The notes beneath the pieces are model-generated. The model searched no databases. It had not been told where the DNA came from and saw only the letters and a program-made list of their open reading frames with translations. DNA of 64,000 bases from Syntrophotalea acetylenivorans (lineage in GTDB: Bacteria; Desulfobacterota; Desulfuromonadia; Desulfuromonadales; Syntrophotaleaceae), in contig NZ_CP015519.1 in the NCBI RefSeq assembly GCF_001887775.1, forward strand, positions 930,001 to 994,000, read 5' to 3'. Below are positions 52,387-61,203 of the stretch, in pieces. A program made the position numbers and the translations under genes. Every line of letters begins with the position of its first letter. Within the stretch, counting starts at the first letter, position 1.

Positions 52387-53082
52387 TCAGTCTGTCTGTT
52401 GCCGGCTACCGGCATAGACGGGAATTCGCAGATCGGACTTAATCGCGCCTTGGGCCGGAATGACGACATACCCGCGGAAACGGTTCTGGCCGGGCCTTGA
52501 GGTCAGTTGGATTTCCATGACTGTACTCTGCCCTGCAGGCAACCTTCCTTCAGACAGCTTCACAACCAGATCGGGAGAACTGGTCTGCACGTTCTCCAAG
52601 CGAAGATCGCCATCGGATTGGTTTTTCAGGGTCGCCTGGGAAACTGCGGTTTTTCCCGTTGTGACCGCCCCCAGGTTGATCTGGGCCGGCACCACGGAAA
52701 GCACCTCCCTAACGATCCCCTTGACATGCAGTTGCATGACCGACTGCGCCGGGTCGTTGCTATAGAGGGAAATAGTCTTGGTCACCGCACCGCGGAACCG
52801 GGTGCTGTCAAAATTCGCCTGGAGTTCGCCGCTCTCGCCCGGAGCCAGCGTCTTGGCCGACAACAGGGCAGCAGTGCAGCCACAAGAACTTTTCACTTTT
52901 TCGATCAACAGCGGTTCATCGCCCTTGTTGCTGAAACTGAAAGTGTGACCGACCTTTTCGCCCTGGGGAACCTCCCCGAAATCGAAGGTTGGTTGCTCGA
53001 CCACAATTTGGGGCGCAGCCCAAGCATGACCGGCCAGCAGGCTCGCAAACAGGATGAGACCGGCGATAAATTGACGCAACAT
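52387..53082 (-). CDS. exported DUF1573 protein
   Basis: A 231-residue exported protein. A signal peptide (RQFIAGLILFASLLAGHAWA) is followed by DUF1573: FDFGEVPQGEKVGHTFSFSN and then IEKVKSSCGCTAALLS, the SxCGCT hallmark of the family, and further immunoglobulin-like strands to the end. The conserved CGC pair may bind metal or exchange disulphides. It lies 11 bases upstream of ccdA, supporting a thiol role. Function of the family is not established. Confidence 0.88.
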   Translation of the reverse strand: MLRQFIAGLILFASLLAGHAWAAPQIVVEQPTFDFGEVPQGEKVGHTFSFSNKGDEPLLIEKVKSSCGCTAALLSAKTLAPGESGELQANFDSTRFRGAVTKTISLYSNDPAQSVMQLHVKGIVREVLSVVPAQINLGAVTTGKTAVSQATLKNQSDGDLRLENVQTSSPDLVVKLSEGRLPAGQSTVMEIQLTSRPGQNRFRGYVVIPAQGAIKSDLRIPVYAGSRQQTD

Positions 53083-53129
53083 GATCGTCTCCTTTCTTTA
53101 TGTAAATTTCATGGTTCTGGTAGTTACTG

Positions 53130-53624
53130 TCAGCCTGGAGTGCGATATGCAGTCCATAACAGGCAGAACACCCCGAGCACGATACCGCAATCTGCAATAT
53201 TGAACGCCGGCCAATGCCAGCTTCGCCAGTAAAAGTCGAGAGAGTCGACGACATAACCGCGTACGACACGATCGAAGCCGTTGCCGAGCGCACCGCCCAG
53301 AACCAGACTGTAGCCGAGCGCCTCGGCCCTAGGTCGCGGGCGGCACAGCATGAATATTAGAACGATCGACACGCCAAGGGTTATCACGATAAAAAAATAG
53401 CGCTGCCAGCCGCCCGCATCGGCGAGAAAGCTAAACGCTGCCCCGGTGTTCCAGACATGCACCAGGTTGAAAAATCCGGTCAGCGGAATGCTCTGGCCGT
53501 AGTACATCAACGTCGAAACGGCGAGCTTGGTGAGCTGATCGGCCGCCGCCACACTTATCGCCAGGGCCCACCAGCGCCAGGCAATGGCGGTAGCACTCGT
53601 GCGCGGGTTATCAACAGCCATCAT
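53130..53624 (-). CDS. lspA: signal peptidase II, copy beside the P-type ATPase
   Basis: A 164-residue membrane protease. AVAADQLTKLAVSTLMYYG at the N-terminus, VWNTGAAFSFLAD in the middle, GGALGNGFDRVVRGYVVDSL with the first catalytic Asp, and FNIADCGIVLG with the second are all present. In lead resistance operons an LspA-like protein (PbrC) accompanies the ATPase; the position 18 bases after the ATPase gene here fits that arrangement. It is clearly different in sequence from the copy at 40941-41450. Confidence 0.93.
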   Translation of the reverse strand: MMAVDNPRTSATAIAWRWWALAISVAAADQLTKLAVSTLMYYGQSIPLTGFFNLVHVWNTGAAFSFLADAGGWQRYFFIVITLGVSIVLIFMLCRPRPRAEALGYSLVLGGALGNGFDRVVRGYVVDSLDFYWRSWHWPAFNIADCGIVLGVFCLLWTAYRTPG

Positions 53625-53642
53625 GTTTCTCCGCGTTCAGGT

Positions 53643-56042
53643 TCATTTACGCAGCAGACGCAGGCCGTTGAACACCACCAGCAGGCTGGCACCCATATCG
53701 GCGAACACCGCCATCCACATGGTCGCATGGCCGGTGAAGGTCAGGGCGATAAACACCGCCTTGATCCCCAGCGCGAACGCGATGTTCTGCGTGAGGATGC
53801 CCGCAGTGGTGCGCGACAGGCGTAAAAAGGCCGGCAGCTTGCGCAGATCATCGTCCATCAGCGCCACATCGGCGGTTTCTATAGCGGTGTCGGTGCCAGC
53901 GGCGCCCATGGCGAAACCGATATCGGCGCGCGCCAGCGCCGGGGCATCGTTGATGCCGTCGCCGACCATGCCGACGGTGCCCGTCTGATCGAGCAGCGAC
54001 TCGACCGTCTCCAGCTTCTCTTCCGGCAACTGGTTGCCGCGCGCCTCGTCGATGCCGACCTGCCCGGCTATCGCCTCAGCAGTATGCGGGTTGTCGCCGG
54101 TCAGCATCAGCGTCCTGACGCCTAGCGCATGCAGCTCCGCGACCGCCTGACGACTGTTCTCCTTGACGGTGTCCGCCACCGCGAACAGCCCCAGCACCTC
54201 ACCCTGGGTCGCCAGCATTACGGCGGTCTTGCCCTGCCGCTCCAGCTTGTCGAGCCGTTTTTCCAAAGTCGATGTCGTCAGCCCCAGTTCGGCGATCAAC
54301 CGGTGATTGCCCAGGTGATATGTCTGGCTATCAATCACCCCGCACACGCCGCGACCGGGGATGGCGGCAAAGTCTGCGACATCCGGGATCAGGTCGGCTT
54401 CCAGTGCTGCGCGGGCGATGGCTTGCGAGACCGGATGGTCGGAGCGGGTCGCCAGGCCGGCAGCCAACCGTCGCACGCTCTGCTCGTCACCGACGAGCAG
54501 AGCGAAATCGGTCTGCTCGGGCTTGCCGTGGGTGATCGTACCGGTCTTGTCCAACGCCAACACGGCGAGCTTGCGGCCGCCTTCGAGATAGACACCGCCC
54601 TTGATGAGAATCCCCTTTCGCGCCGCGGCCGCCAGACCGCTGACGATGGTCACCGGGGTGGAGATAACCAGGGCACAAGGGCAGGCCACCACCAGCAGCA
54701 CCAGTGCTTTGTAGATCGCGTCGATCCATGTCGAACCGAAGGCGAGCGGCGGGATCAGGGCCGTGGCCAGAGCGACGGCGAAGACCGCCGGGGTGTAGAC
54801 CCGGGCGAACTGGTCAACAAAGCGCTGGGTGGGGGCGCGGCTGCCTTGCGCGGCCTCTACGGCATGGATGATGCGCGCCAGCGTGGTGTTCGCGGCGAGC
54901 GCCGTCACCCGATACTCGAAGGAGCCGGACTCGTTGATGGTGCCGGCAAACACCGGGTCGTTTTCACTTTTTTCCACCGGCAGACTCTCGCCGGTGATCG
55001 GCGCCTGATTGACGGTCGAACTACCCGCGACGATCTCGCCGTCCAGAGCGATCCGTTCGCCCGGCTTCACCCTGACCACCGTGTCGAGCGCGACGCTTTT
55101 CGCCGGGACCTCCTCCCAACTACCGTCCGGCTGACGCACGGTCGCCGTCTCCGGGGCAAGGTCCATCAGCCCGCGGATGGCGTTGCGCGCCCGGTCCAGC
55201 GATTTCGCTTCGATGATCTCCGCCAGCGCGAACAGGAACATGACCATCGCCGCTTCCGGCCACTGGCCGATCAGCATCGCTCCGGTCACCGCGATCGACA
55301 TCAGCGCGTTCATGTTCAGGTTGCGGTTGCGCAGCGCGATAAAGCCTTTCTTGTAGGTGGCCAGGCCGCCGCTGAAAATCGCCAGCAGCGCCAGCGCGGC
55401 AACCGCCCAATGAAAGCCGCCGTTCCACCAGTACACGATCTCGGAGGCGGTGGCCGAAACACCCGAGACGAGCATTGGCCACCAGTTGGTTTTGACCGGG
55501 TCGGCCGGCGCCGAAACATCCCCGCCCACCGCCCCGCCCTGGACCTGCGCTTCAAGGCCGAGCGACTTCAGCGCTGCCAGTATCGAGGGCAGCGCCTCGG
55601 GCGCATGTTGCAGCGTCAGGGTGCGCTGGACCAAATTGAAATCGAGTTCCACGACACCGGGCATTCCGATCAGTTTGCCGCGAATCAGACCCTCCTCGGT
55701 GGGGCAATCCATCTTGGCGATGCCCAGCACCGTGGTCTGTCCCGCCGGAGACAGGGTGTCGCGGACCGCCTGCATGCCGATGGCGGCCAGCGCCTCTACC
55801 AGCGGCTCCGGCGATGGCAGTCGGTGGGTCACCGCAAGGGTACGCTGCACCAGGTTGAATTCCAGCTCCGCCACCCCGGGCAGCCTGCCAAGCTTGTCGC
55901 GGATCAGCGCCTCCTCGGTGGGGCAGTCCATATTCTCGATCCGGTAAACCACATGGCTTTCACCCGAACCCAGAAGCTCGGGGGAGGATATTGAAGCGCT
56001 CGGGCAACCGCAGCCATCGGATGTGCATCCACTCATCGGCAA
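53643..56042 (-). CDS. P1B-type ATPase for Zn/Cd/Pb export
   Basis: A 799-residue heavy-metal pump. A Cys-rich tip (GCTSDGCGCPS) leads into two ferredoxin-like metal domains, each with the single-Cys motif MDCPTEE instead of CxxC (about residues 38 and 109). Eight helices are expected; the ion site is VVACPCALVIST. DKTGTITHGKPE is the phosphorylation site, TGESLPVEK the actuator loop, SDHPVSQA the SEHP-like block and GDGINDAPALA the hinge. It exports divalent soft metals from the cytoplasm. The G+C content is visibly higher than in the neighbours. A MerR regulator is divergent. Confidence 0.95.
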   Translation of the reverse strand: MPMSGCTSDGCGCPSASISSPELLGSGESHVVYRIENMDCPTEEALIRDKLGRLPGVAELEFNLVQRTLAVTHRLPSPEPLVEALAAIGMQAVRDTLSPAGQTTVLGIAKMDCPTEEGLIRGKLIGMPGVVELDFNLVQRTLTLQHAPEALPSILAALKSLGLEAQVQGGAVGGDVSAPADPVKTNWWPMLVSGVSATASEIVYWWNGGFHWAVAALALLAIFSGGLATYKKGFIALRNRNLNMNALMSIAVTGAMLIGQWPEAAMVMFLFALAEIIEAKSLDRARNAIRGLMDLAPETATVRQPDGSWEEVPAKSVALDTVVRVKPGERIALDGEIVAGSSTVNQAPITGESLPVEKSENDPVFAGTINESGSFEYRVTALAANTTLARIIHAVEAAQGSRAPTQRFVDQFARVYTPAVFAVALATALIPPLAFGSTWIDAIYKALVLLVVACPCALVISTPVTIVSGLAAAARKGILIKGGVYLEGGRKLAVLALDKTGTITHGKPEQTDFALLVGDEQSVRRLAAGLATRSDHPVSQAIARAALEADLIPDVADFAAIPGRGVCGVIDSQTYHLGNHRLIAELGLTTSTLEKRLDKLERQGKTAVMLATQGEVLGLFAVADTVKENSRQAVAELHALGVRTLMLTGDNPHTAEAIAGQVGIDEARGNQLPEEKLETVESLLDQTGTVGMVGDGINDAPALARADIGFAMGAAGTDTAIETADVALMDDDLRKLPAFLRLSRTTAGILTQNIAFALGIKAVFIALTFTGHATMWMAVFADMGASLLVVFNGLRLLRK

Positions 56043-56085
56043 CTCCTTTTGGGAAATATTTCTATATTTCTCTGTTCTCTTGATT

Positions 56086-56116
56086 ATTTAGCACCCTGAA
56101 GTTACTATAGAGTCAA
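56086..56116 (-). promoter_or_regulatory. MerR-type promoter/operator of the P-type ATPase
   Basis: On the minus strand TTGACT (56116-56111) and CTAAAT (56091-56086) are separated by 19 bases, the long spacer typical of MerR-controlled promoters. The spacer holds the dyad ACTCTATAGT/GTTACTATAGAGT-like core with ACCCT and AGAGT arms at 56093-56113, as in CadR/PbrR/ZntR operators. Confidence 0.85.
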
Positions 56117-56147
56117 GTCCGATAAAGTTCAAAAGGAGCTTTGCCCC

Positions 56148-56567
56148 GTGAAACCGGAAATGAAAATTGGAGAATTGGCCAGGCGAACCGCTTGCCGGGT
56201 GGAGACAATCCGCTTCTACGAAAAGAAAGGAATGTTGCCGCCACCTCCGCGCAGTACCGGCAACTACCGCCTGTACGGCAAAATGCATGTCGAGCGCCTT
56301 CTTTTTATCCGCCGCTGCCGTTCGCTCGATATGACGCTTGACGAGATCAGGCGGCTTCTGCAGATCCGCGACACGCCGCAGGACGACTGCTCCGCAGTCA
56401 GCGCATTCCTCGATGGGCATATCCGGCAGATCGGCGTACGCATCGCAGAGCTGCAGCAGTTGAGGAATCAACTTGATTCTCTACGCCAGCTCTGCAGCGG
56501 AGCTCAAACTGTTGCACAATGCGGGATTCTGCAAGAGCTCGACTCATCAGGATTTGCCTCAGACTGA
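56148..56567 (+). CDS. MerR-family metal regulator (CadR/PbrR-like)
   Basis: A 139-residue regulator from a GTG at 56148 (AAGGAGC upstream). The N-terminal helix-turn-helix is KIGELARRTACRVETIRFYE and the wing GNYRLYGKMHVERL. The long dimer helix is RQIGVRIAELQQLRNQLDSL. Metal ligands of Pb/Cd/Zn sensors match cysteines in QDDCSA, RQLCSG and AQCGIL. It lies divergent from the ATPase and would twist the 19-base-spacer promoter into an active form when metal is bound. Confidence 0.93.
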   Translation: MKPEMKIGELARRTACRVETIRFYEKKGMLPPPPRSTGNYRLYGKMHVERLLFIRRCRSLDMTLDEIRRLLQIRDTPQDDCSAVSAFLDGHIRQIGVRIAELQQLRNQLDSLRQLCSGAQTVAQCGILQELDSSGFASD

Positions 56568-56703
56568 TAGAGTGTCACGCCGTTTTTTTCCGTGATCATC
56601 CCACCGGAAGCCCATGCACCAATCCGCTACAACGCCAATGAAAATAGAATAGTCCCTTTGCCCCAGGACACGACAACGGAGCTGAACCTCATCGGACTAA
56701 GAT

Positions 56704-57308
56704 TTACCTCTTTGCGGCCACTTGTTCTGCCAGCTCCGCTTCAATCATCTGCGCAAAGCCGGTGATGTTACGCTGTTGCAGAAGCCGGCCGTTGATGAAG
56801 ATCGTCGGAGTTCCGCGCACGCCAACCTTCTGCCCTTCCTGCAGGTCCGCATTGATTACCTGCTGCAGAACCGGATCGTTAAGATCCTGATCAAACCGCG
56901 CCATATCGAGACCAAGCTATTCGGCCAGTTCATGGATTTTTTGCGGATTCAGTTTGTTGTAATTTTCAAAAAGCAAATCGTACAGTGGCCAGAATTTTCC
57001 CTGCCGCTCTGCGGCAAGCGCCGCTGTAGCTGCAGCACGGGAATTTTTGTGCATTCCCAGGGGGAAATTCTTAAACACCAGTTTGACTTTACCAGGATAG
57101 GTTTCTAAGACCTGCTTGAACAACGGAACGGCCCGGGCGCAGTAGGAACACTCAAAATCATCAAAAACGGCAATCTCTATCGGAGCTTCAGGCGCACCCA
57201 GAAAAGGCGTCCCGGCGGTCTTGAGCGACACCACCGGTTGCAGTGCCAGCAGAGTCATCTGTTAGCGCTAAGCAACAGGGTCAGTATGACGAGCAGGCTT
57301 TTCATCAT
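56704..57308 (-). pseudogene. broken dsbA-like thiol oxidoreductase
   Basis: Two frames together cover a DsbA/DsbG-type thioredoxin. A GGAGGTC site and ATG at 57308 start a signal peptide (MKSLLVILTLLLSAN) that then shifts frame. The second frame runs from 57258 with the active site DDFECSYCARAVPLFKQVLE and FKNFPLGMHKNSRAAA to a TAG at about 56917. It continues after the TAG with RFDQDLNDPVLQQVINADL and the cis-Pro loop VRGTPTIFINGRLL to 56704. One frameshift and one nonsense codon make it non-functional unless both are misread. Confidence 0.75.
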
Positions 57309-57989
57309 GACCTCCATTTTGCCGGATATAGAAAGATGTAAGAAGTTTTTATGAAAACAATGTACGTTCAACCTTCAAGCTCGTAATCGAATAAATGCTC
57401 CAGGGAAAGACCATGGCTCAGAACCTTTCCCAAGAGCGATCGGCTTCATAGGGAGTGGGGCTCATGAAGTCAGTTCCATAAGCTCAGCTTGGTGCCGTGA
57501 AAGGGGGGCTTGGTAGTCACGGCAAACTGCTTGCCGCGCTCGGCACACTCGTAAAACCCCTCTCGGACTTTGTATCTGCGAAGTTGCCAAGCTTTCTTCC
57601 CCTGGCAACGGGGACAAACGGGGCATGGGGCCAGGTAACGGATTCAAAAAACGCCCGGCAACTCCCTTCGTCCTGGAAGTGACAGCGTAACACCTCAAAA
57701 TTCATGACCTTCCCCCCCCCTCCCCACTTAATGAAAAAAGGACAACATCTGCGAACGACAGAATATGTCACAACGTTTTTTTTTGGGTTATAGGCCCGAA
57801 AACAAGTGCCCCCTGTCCAGCCAATGTCACCCAGACCGTGTGGAAGGAAGGAGCGGTCGTTCTCAGTGACTATTTCAGCTCAGTCACCTTGTAAACCCTC
57901 TGCGGCCGGGCCTCCGGCATGGGTTTCAAGTGTAAGTCCGATCAGCACCTCACCTATTGCAATTGAGCAAGCAGTGATTTTTCTCTGCC
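57309..57989. other. gap holding an IS remnant
   Basis: Apart from the transposase remnant at 57465-57705 no gene or RNA is seen. The stretch 57710-57800 contains a C-run and a T-run. Short frames lack ribosome sites. Confidence 0.4.
57465..57705 (-). pseudogene. IS1595/ISXO2-type transposase N-terminal remnant
   Basis: From the ATG at 57705 on the minus strand, FESVTWPHAPFVPVARGRKL and, after a frameshift, RGKKAWQLRRYKVREGFYEC, then KQFAVTTKPPFHGTKLSLWN match the zinc-ribbon start of IS1595-family transposases. The catalytic part is absent. One frame change and truncation mark it as dead. Confidence 0.6.
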
Positions 57990-59156
57990 TTACCCCTCGA
58001 GAGACTGCTCCAAATCCCGCCACAAATCCTCAACATCTTCGATACCCACGGACAGCCGCAACAGGCCTGCGGACAGACCAATGCTCGCCTTGACATCATC
58101 GGGCACGGCGGCGTGGGACATGGACCAGCAATGGGTGAGAATGGTTTCGACCCCCCCGAGACTCGGGGCGATGATAGGCAGGCGCACCCGTTTCAGCAGT
58201 CCGGCGACTCGGGCGGGTTCGCGCAAGATAAAGGACAGCACTGCGCCCGGCCCGGAAGATTGCGCGAAATGCCGCGCCCGGTGCGGAAAATCGGTCAGTC
58301 CCGGATAGAGAACCTGCTGGACAGCGGGGTGCTGGCTAAGCCGTTCGGCCAGCACCCCGGCACCGGCCTGGGCCGCTTCCAGGCGGATCTTGAGGGTCTT
58401 CATGCCTCGACTGAGCAGAAAAGCGTCAAAAGGTGCCAGTACGTTGCCGGCGGCATTCTGGTAATGTTTCAGGCGCCGGGCCAGATCGGCATCGGCGGTG
58501 ACCGCCAGGCCGGCCAGCAGATCGGAATGCCCGCCGAGAAATTTGGTGGCGGAATGGACCACCACGTCAACGCCCAGTTCGAGAGGGCGCAGCAAGAGCG
58601 GCGTCATGAAGGTATTGTCGAGGATGGTCAGCAGGTTGTGATGCTGGGCCAATTCCACCATGGCCCGCAAACTGGTGATGCGGAACAGGGGATTGGAGGG
58701 CGTTTCGATGAAGATGGCCCGAGTCTCGGGGCGGATCGCCGCCGCAAACTTCGCGGCATCGGTGGTGTCGACAAAATCGACGGTGATGCCCTGCCGCGGC
58801 AGGACGGTACTCAGATAACGGTAACTCCCACCGTACAGATCCGATGAAGCCAGCAGATGGTCGCCGCTGTCGAGCAGGGCCAGCGCACCGGCAATCGCGG
58901 CCATACCCGAGGCATAGGCAAAGCCGGCCGTCCCGCCTTCCAGCAGGGCGATGGCATCTTCGACCTGCTCCCGGCTGGGATTGCCGCTGCGCGCATAATC
59001 GTAAGCCCCATCCCGGCCGCCATGCTGATGGTAGGTGGAGGCCGTATAGATGGGCACCGTCGCCGCGCCGGTAAAGGAATCTCGGTCCCGGCCCTGATGC
59101 ACCAACAGGGTGGCGGGACGCAGGCCATCGGAATGGTTGCTTGAATAGTCAGTCAT
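57990..59156 (-). CDS. Cys/Met-metabolism PLP enzyme (cystathionine gamma-synthase/beta-lyase type), copy 2
   Basis: A 388-residue enzyme of the MetB/MetC/CGL family. VVHSATKFLGGHSDLLAG contains the PLP lysine (about residue 195). FAYASGMAAIAGALALLDSG is the PLP phosphate loop, SRDLYGG-like region reads SSDLYGGSYRYLST, and SLGGVETILTHCWSMSH is the late signature. MetB, MetC and gamma-lyase activity cannot be told apart by eye. It lies 47 bases after the paralogue at 59204, in the same riboswitch-controlled operon; a gamma-synthase/beta-lyase pair for methionine synthesis is the natural reading. Confidence 0.9.
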   Translation of the reverse strand: MTDYSSNHSDGLRPATLLVHQGRDRDSFTGAATVPIYTASTYHQHGGRDGAYDYARSGNPSREQVEDAIALLEGGTAGFAYASGMAAIAGALALLDSGDHLLASSDLYGGSYRYLSTVLPRQGITVDFVDTTDAAKFAAAIRPETRAIFIETPSNPLFRITSLRAMVELAQHHNLLTILDNTFMTPLLLRPLELGVDVVVHSATKFLGGHSDLLAGLAVTADADLARRLKHYQNAAGNVLAPFDAFLLSRGMKTLKIRLEAAQAGAGVLAERLSQHPAVQQVLYPGLTDFPHRARHFAQSSGPGAVLSFILREPARVAGLLKRVRLPIIAPSLGGVETILTHCWSMSHAAVPDDVKASIGLSAGLLRLSVGIEDVEDLWRDLEQSLEG

Positions 59157-59203
59157 GTAGATACCTCGCCAAGAAAAAAATCTAACGCACTCACACTCAG
59201 CAA

Positions 59204-60361
59204 TCAGCCTTCCAGCGCCTGGGCCAGGTCGGCAATAATGTCCTGAGGGTTTTCAATGCCGACCGACAACCTCAGCAGACTTTCACAGATGCCCAGCCTC
59301 AGTCTTTCAGGCTCGGGGATGTCGGCATGGGTCTGGACCGCCGGCAGGGTCATGAGGGATTCGACACCGCCCAAGCTCTCGGCAAAGCTGATCAACCGCA
59401 GTTTTTTGAGGACCTGGCGCGCGGTAGCTGGCGAATCGACCCGGAACGAGAGCATGCCACCAAAACCGCGCGTCTGCTCAAGGGACAAGGTATGGCCGGG
59501 ATGGCCGGGCAGACCGGGATAATAAATCTCCTTCACCCGAGGATGCCCGTGCAGCCAATGTGCCACTTCCAGGGCATTCCGGCAGTGCCGCTCAAGGCGC
59601 AACGACAGAGTCTTGAGAGAGCGCAGCAACAGCCAGCAATCTTGGGGAGGGAGGATGGCCCCGGTGGAGTTCTGCAAAAAATAGAGCCGTTCGCCAAGTT
59701 CAGCGGTGCGGGCAATAAGCACTCCGGCACACAGATCGTTATGGCCACCAAAGTACTTGGTGGCTGAATAGACTACCACATCGGCACTGAACTCCAGGGG
59801 ACGCTGCAACACCGGCGTCAGAAATGTGTTGTCAACGATGAACAGCAGGCCGTGGTTCTGGCAGAGTTCTCCCAAGGTTTGCAGATCGGCGACCCCCAGC
59901 AGGGGATTGCCGGGGGTTTCCACAAGCAGGGCGCGGCTCTGGGGCCGGATCGCCGCCGCCACCGCTGCCGCGTCGGTAGTATCCACATAACTAGCCATCA
60001 CGCCGAGCTTGGCGAACACCTGGCCAAGAACCCGATATGTACCGCCGTACAGATCCCGGGAAACAACCAGGTGGTCACCGGCGGAAAAATGCAGAAACAG
60101 TGTGGTCAGGGCCGCCATGCCCGAGGCAAAAACCAGGCCGCGCGCTCCGCCTTCGAGGTCGGCCAGGGTTTCTTCCAGCACCTGGCGGGTAGGGTTGCCC
60201 GAGCGAGTGTAATCAAAGCCGGTGCTCTCCCCTACTCCCGGGTGCCGAAAGGTGGTGCTGGGATAGATCGGCAGGCTGATGCCGCCGGTATGAGTATCAC
60301 GGCCGACTCCGCATTGCACCAGGCGGCTTTCCAGACTCAAATCCTGCTTGTTTTCTGTCAT
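59204..60361 (-). CDS. Cys/Met-metabolism PLP enzyme (cystathionine gamma-synthase/lyase type), copy 1
   Basis: A 385-residue paralogue of the preceding gene, starting at the ATG at 60361 with AAGGGGC upstream. VVYSATKYFGGHNDLCAG carries the PLP lysine (about residue 193). RGLVFASGMAALTTLFL and VVSRDLYGGTYRVLGQV form the cofactor site, and SLGGVESLMTLPAVQTHADI is the C-terminal signature. It is the first gene behind the SAM-I riboswitch, so it should be switched off when S-adenosylmethionine is plentiful. Confidence 0.9.
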   Translation of the reverse strand: MTENKQDLSLESRLVQCGVGRDTHTGGISLPIYPSTTFRHPGVGESTGFDYTRSGNPTRQVLEETLADLEGGARGLVFASGMAALTTLFLHFSAGDHLVVSRDLYGGTYRVLGQVFAKLGVMASYVDTTDAAAVAAAIRPQSRALLVETPGNPLLGVADLQTLGELCQNHGLLFIVDNTFLTPVLQRPLEFSADVVVYSATKYFGGHNDLCAGVLIARTAELGERLYFLQNSTGAILPPQDCWLLLRSLKTLSLRLERHCRNALEVAHWLHGHPRVKEIYYPGLPGHPGHTLSLEQTRGFGGMLSFRVDSPATARQVLKKLRLISFAESLGGVESLMTLPAVQTHADIPEPERLRLGICESLLRLSVGIENPQDIIADLAQALEG

Positions 60362-60390
60362 ATTCTGCCCCTTTTTATTGCGCCGCATAC

Positions 60391-60426
60391 AAAAAGCCCC
60401 TTCCTAAAATCACTGAGAAGGGGCTT
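60391..60426 (-). terminator. riboswitch terminator
   Basis: On the minus strand AGCCCCTTCT...AGGAAGGGGCT forms a stem followed by TTTTT, 30 bases before the first PLP-enzyme start. It is the expression platform of the SAM-I element. Confidence 0.85.
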
Positions 60427-60469
60427 CATCAAGACCAACCGTAAAAAGGAACGGTCCAGAGAAGCACCG

Positions 60470-60585
60470 TCCTCATCTTTCCCCCCAAACCCGCGGGGGC
60501 AGGAATTAGCACCTGACATTCGCACATCGCGAGCCGGTTGCTGTGGCATCATCGGGCCTGTCCCTCCGCCACTCTCCATAAAGAC
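60470..60585 (-). ncRNA. SAM-I (S-box) riboswitch aptamer
   Basis: The minus strand shows the S-box core in order: TTATGGAGAGTGGCGGAGGG, then CAGGCCCGATGATGCC, ACAGCAACC, later AGGTGCTAATTCCTGC and GAAAGATGAGG. These are the conserved joints of the four-way junction that binds S-adenosylmethionine. With the terminator at 60391-60426 it should stop transcription of the two Cys/Met genes when SAM is bound. Confidence 0.93.
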
Positions 60586-60610
60586 GCTGCTTGCTTTTAC
60601 TATTCTTAAA

Positions 60611-60640
60611 AATCTATGCTGACCAACCCAGTTGTGTCAA
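60611..60640 (-). promoter_or_regulatory. promoter of the SAM-riboswitch operon
   Basis: Minus strand TTGACA at 60640-60635, an 18-base spacer, and TAGATT at 60616-60611, about 25 bases before the start of the aptamer. Confidence 0.7.
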
Positions 60641-60775
60641 GTATTTTTATCGGGCATCCAGTTAGTTTGTTTATCGTTTTCCTTGTTTTTCCTGGCGTCA
60701 TCCCAACAAATCAGACCAAATATACTGCGAAAAAGCGCCTGTTGGGTATCATTCACCACAGGAGGGATTTTGCTT

Positions 60776-60853
60776 ATGAAAAGGTCACGTTTTACCGATA
60801 GCCAGATTGCGTTTGCGCTTCTGCAGGCTGACATGACCTCCCCCCCCAAATAG
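60776..60853 (+). pseudogene. IS3-type orfA fragment, cut after 19 codons
   Basis: A start MKRSRFTDSQIAFALLQAD resembles the beginning of the orfA at 60914 (MKKTKFTDEQIAFALKQAE) but differs at many bases, so it is another IS3-family member. It stops being similar exactly where TGACCT and a run of C begin, the left end of the following IS element. Confidence 0.65.
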
Positions 60854-60913
60854 GACGAGTCAAAACTGAAATTTTCGGGCAAAATGACCCTTTGGGAGAG
60901 GAGACGTTTTGCC

Positions 60914-61180
60914 ATGAAGAAAACAAAATTCACCGATGAACAGATCGCGTTTGCGCTCAAGCAGGCAGAGCCAGGCACCAAGGTGGCTGAAGTTTGCCGG
61001 AAGATGGGTATCTCGGAAGCCACTTTCTACAGTTGGAAGAAGAAGTACGGCGGCCTTGGTGTCAGCGAACTGCGGCGGCTGAAGCAGCTTGAAGAAGAGA
61101 ATCCGCAGCTCAAGAAGCTGGTAGCCGACCTGAGCCTCGACAAGCAGATGCTGCAGGATGTGCTGTCAAAAAAGTTCTAA
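60914..61180 (+). CDS. IS3-family transposase OrfA
   Basis: An 88-residue DNA-binding subunit with a helix-turn-helix (VAEVCRKMGISEATFYSWKK) and a leucine-zipper-like region (LRRLKQLEEENPQLKKLVA). The ATG at 60914 follows a GGAG-like site. Near its end the codons A-AAA-AAG at 61168-61174 form the classic slippery heptamer that lets ribosomes move to the -1 frame and make the OrfAB transposase. Confidence 0.92.
   Translation: MKKTKFTDEQIAFALKQAEPGTKVAEVCRKMGISEATFYSWKKKYGGLGVSELRRLKQLEEENPQLKKLVADLSLDKQMLQDVLSKKF
61168..61174 (+). promoter_or_regulatory. programmed -1 frameshift site (A6G)
   Basis: A AAA AAG in the orfA reading frame, six codons before the orfA stop. The -1 frame is open from here into orfB. 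Confidence 0.85.
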
Positions 61181-61203
61181 AACCAGCCCAAAAGAGCCGC
61201 CAG

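Noticed and set aside
54129-55994. 621-codon open frame on the plus strand opposite the P-type ATPase
   Set aside because: It mirrors the high-G+C codon pattern of the ATPase, has no ribosome site or recognisable domain, and the ATPase strand carries every expected motif.
56914-56920. TAG in the dsbA-like gene as a recoded amino acid
   Set aside because: The same gene also has a frameshift near the signal peptide, so ordinary decay is simpler.
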